From: Chloroflexota bacterium
GTDB lineage: Bacteria; Chloroflexota; UBA5177; JANWHV01
Reading direction: 5' to 3'
Length of the DNA stretch: 6,197 nucleotides
NCBI GenBank assembly: GCA_025450255.1
Contig: JANWHV010000131.1
Location: 1 to 6,197 of the forward strand
Below the pieces are notes generated by a model. The model was not told the DNA's origin. It saw only the letters and a program-made list of their open reading frames with translations, and did no database searches. Position numbers and translations under genes: made by a program. Each line of letters begins with the position of its first letter. Positions within the stretch are counted from its first letter, which is position 1. This document shows positions 4,553 to 6,197 of the stretch, one piece after another.

Positions 4553-5842
4553 ATGGCCACACCAGGAAACACCCCGGAGCAGCGCATCGTTCCTACCATC
4601 GAGGCGCGCGGCGAGCGCAGCCTGATCCGCCATACGGGGAGTAAGCGCTACCTCTGCTTCACCGTCAACGTGCCCAAGGCCGTCCGCCCGATCGCCGATC
4701 GGTTACCCATTCACCTTGCCATGGTGATCGATCGCAGCGGGTCGATGCAGGGTGAGAAACTGGTGACGGCGAAGCGCGCCGCCCTGGCCGCCCTGGAGAG
4801 CCTTGACGAGCGCGACAAAGCGGCGCTCGTCTTGTTTGACGACAGGATCGATGTATTGCAGCCCTTGAGTACGGCGTCAAAGGCCGCGAAAGCCGCCATT
4901 CGCGAGGCCCTGCATAGTATCGAAGCGCGCGGCAGCACCGCGCTCCAGGAAGGCTGGCTCTCCGGCTGTGCCCAGATCGCCAGTGACGGCCCGGCCGCCG
5001 CGGGCGTGGTGACGCGCTGTTTCCTGCTCACCGACGGCCAGGCCAATGTCGGCGAAAGTGACCCTGAGCAACTGGCCGTGCAGGTTGGCGACGTACTGGC
5101 GAAGACGGCGATCGTCACCAGCACCTTCGGCATCGGCGACTACAACGAGCAACTGCTCGCGCCCATGGCCACGGCCGGTGGCGGCCAGTTCCACCACCTG
5201 CGCTCATCGGCGGACATCATGACTACCTTCCTCGGCGAGCTTGGCGACGTGATGGCGGTGGCCTGCCGCCAGGTGCGCATCGAAGTAGCCGCCGATCCCG
5301 GCGTGCAACTGGAGCTGGTGAGCGACTACCGCTCATCCACCGAGCCCTCCTCGACGCGGATCAGCGCGCCGCTGGGCGACCTGATGGGTGGTGAAGAGCG
5401 GCGGATCGTGGTGTGCGCGCGCTTCGCGCCGCGGCCGACGGTCGCGCCGGTAGTCGTGCGTGCTCGCCTGCTCTGGCACGACGCCGCCGGGGACCATGAG
5501 ACTCCCTGGCAGGTGGTCAGCTTTACCTACGCGGATCACCAGGCCCGCGACGCCGAATTGGATCGCCGCGACCCACTGGTGATGGAGTGGGTTGGGCTGC
5601 ACCGCAGTTACCGGGCTGAGCAGGAAGCCAGCAAGCTGTTCAGCAAAGGGGACGTGGCGGGCGCGCATCGCGTCCTGCAAACCACCTCCGCCTCGGTCGC
5701 GGCAATGGCGCCGGCCAGCCCGGTGCTTCAAGAGGCTGCCTCCGAGCTGCTCCTGGCCCTGTCGCGTTTAGATGATAAGGAGTTGCTCTATCAGGCATCG
5801 CGGCGCCAGAAGGGGCATAAGGACCACAGATCGGGCCAGTAG
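4553..5842 (+). CDS. Cytosolic von Willebrand factor A (VWA) domain protein with intact MIDAS
   Basis: The protein has 429 residues. A beta-rich N-terminal stretch (about 20-45) leads into a VWA domain (about 51-235). All MIDAS metal-ligand motifs are present: D60-x-S62-x-S64 in VIDRSGSM, Thr129 in ARGSTAL and Asp161 in LLTDGQAN, so a Mg2+-dependent ligand site is likely. A second beta-sandwich-like region (about 237-327) resembles what follows the VWA domain in inter-alpha-trypsin-like and 'Ca-activated chloride channel-like' bacterial proteins. A helical, TPR-like tail (331-414) contains KLFSKGDVAGAHRVL, and the end is basic. There is no signal peptide or transmembrane segment, so it acts in the cytosol, presumably as a protein-binding scaffold. 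It is the second gene after the MerR-type regulator, probably cotranscribed. No MoxR ATPase, kinase or phosphatase partner lies in the window. The domain call is firm; the cellular role is unknown. Confidence 0.9.
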   Translation: MATPGNTPEQRIVPTIEARGERSLIRHTGSKRYLCFTVNVPKAVRPIADRLPIHLAMVIDRSGSMQGEKLVTAKRAALAALESLDERDKAALVLFDDRIDVLQPLSTASKAAKAAIREALHSIEARGSTALQEGWLSGCAQIASDGPAAAGVVTRCFLLTDGQANVGESDPEQLAVQVGDVLAKTAIVTSTFGIGDYNEQLLAPMATAGGGQFHHLRSSADIMTTFLGELGDVMAVACRQVRIEVAADPGVQLELVSDYRSSTEPSSTRISAPLGDLMGGEERRIVVCARFAPRPTVAPVVVRARLLWHDAAGDHETPWQVVSFTYADHQARDAELDRRDPLVMEWVGLHRSYRAEQEASKLFSKGDVAGAHRVLQTTSASVAAMAPASPVLQEAASELLLALSRLDDKELLYQASRRQKGHKDHRSGQ

Positions 5843-5876
5843 CCGCGCAATCTCGCGGTCGCTGTAATAGTGGGTC

Positions 5877-5918
5877 TGCATCGCGCCCAGTGACCATTTG
5901 GCCCCTGGGCGCGATGCA
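5877..5918. repeat. Stem-loop 1, 14-bp perfect stem, downstream of the VWA gene
   Basis: TGCATCGCGCCCAG (5877-5890) and its exact reverse complement (5905-5918) enclose a 14-base loop. It begins 34 bases after the VWA stop. No T-run follows. It may act as a U-less terminator for the VWA transcript. Its last base directly abuts stem-loop 2. Confidence 0.8.
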
Positions 5919-5971
5919 TGTACTTTGCCAGGCGATGGCAGTGAAATGATTCCATCGCCTGGCAAAGTACA
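5919..5971. repeat. Stem-loop 2, 20-bp perfect stem, downstream of the FtsX-like gene
   Basis: The arms at 5919-5938 and 5952-5971 are exact reverse complements around a 13-base loop (5939-5951). The left arm starts TGTACTTTGCC and the right arm ends GGCAAAGTACA. It lies 7 bases beyond the stop of the minus-strand FtsX-like gene, the first hairpin met by that transcript. No T-run follows on either strand. Terminator function is possible; the exact abutment with stem-loop 1 is unusual. Confidence 0.8.
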
Positions 5972-5978
5972 CGGCATG

Positions 5979-6197
5979 CTACTCCGATTGCAGCACCTCC
6001 GCCACGCCGCTGTGGGCCGCCCACTGCGCCGGCGCCCAGGCGCCCAGCGCCGCCACCAGCACGCCGGTCAGCGCCAGAAGCGCCAGCGTGCCGTGACCGA
6101 TCAGGTCGAAGAAAGCCGGCGGCAGGGCCGTGCCGGACGCGACCTGGCCCATGAAGGTGAGGATCTGGCGGTGCAGCTCCTGCCCAACCGGGATGCC
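5979..6197 (-). CDS. FtsX-like ABC transporter permease, C-terminal fragment (5' end outside window)
   Basis: The minus strand is open from the window edge to a TAG at 5981-5979 and gives 72 residues without a start, because the gene begins beyond the window. The sequence is the classic end of a MacB/FtsX-type permease. GIPVGQELHRQIL (1-13) corresponds to the start of the last extracytoplasmic or membrane-edge segment. A hydrophobic helix (about 33-54, LIGHGTLALLALTGVLVAAL) follows, then LGAWAPAQWAA (51-61), which fits the family's 'lGallPArrAA' signature, and VAEVLQSE at the C-terminus. Such permeases work with a LolD/MacB-like ATPase in lipoprotein handling, peptide export or cell-envelope control. 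The partner is not in the window. The gene converges on the VWA gene across the two stem-loops. Confidence 0.8.
   Translation of the reverse strand, partial: GIPVGQELHRQILTFMGQVASGTALPPAFFDLIGHGTLALLALTGVLVAALGAWAPAQWAAHSGVAEVLQSE

Noticed and set aside
5877..5971. CRISPR array or attC-type integron site
   Set aside because: There are no direct repeats with spacers, and neither hairpin carries integron core sites or lies near an integrase gene.
5768..5977. Minus-strand reading frame with a protein-like stretch (MQTHYYSDREIARLL) across the two stem-loops
   Set aside because: It runs through both palindromes and into the 3' end of the well-supported VWA gene, has no ribosome binding site, and ends without a recognisable domain.

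Overview
The window is 6.2 kb of high-GC bacterial chromosome with good Shine-Dalgarno sites and no phage, plasmid, rRNA, tRNA or CRISPR signature. The gene mix is a Gfo/Idh/MocA sugar dehydrogenase beside a GH2 glycosidase remnant, a DinB-like protein, msrA/msrB, a MerR-type regulator next to a cytosolic VWA protein, and an FtsX-type permease. This suggests a free-living soil or environmental bacterium. Chloroflexota is a reasonable guess, but it rests on gene style only and no phylogenetic marker is present.

Layout. 1-627 (+) is the C-terminal part of a Gfo/Idh/MocA oxidoreductase. 661-1123 (+) is a broken GH2 glycoside hydrolase: its N-terminal sugar-binding domain is joined, out of frame, to a short piece from the far end of the catalytic domain. 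1124-1610 is gene-poor debris with one strong hairpin. 1611-2105 (-) encodes a DinB-like four-helix protein. 2106-2513 is non-coding and holds a DinB-gene promoter candidate and, at its far end, a 17-bp perfect terminator hairpin for msrB. 2514-2915 (-) is msrB and 3047-3517 (-) is msrA, together a methionine sulfoxide repair pair. 3518-3808 is the divergent control region. 3809-4498 (+) is a MerR-type regulator and 4553-5842 (+) a VWA protein, probably one operon. 5877-5971 holds two perfect stem-loops placed exactly back to back. 5979-6197 (-) is the C-terminus of an FtsX-like ABC permease, convergent with the VWA gene.

How the parts work together. msrA and msrB repair the S and R epimers of methionine sulfoxide in oxidised proteins. 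The MerR gene has a near-consensus promoter whose -35/-10 interval carries a 21-bp dyad, and whose predicted transcription start falls at the ATG. It therefore looks autoregulated and leaderless. The same dyad lies upstream of msrA, so control of both directions is possible but unproven. The MerR-VWA pair, in which a cysteine-free regulator with a separate conserved-looking C-terminal module is followed by an intact-MIDAS cytosolic VWA protein, is the best candidate here for a poorly described system. Its function cannot be read from the sequence.
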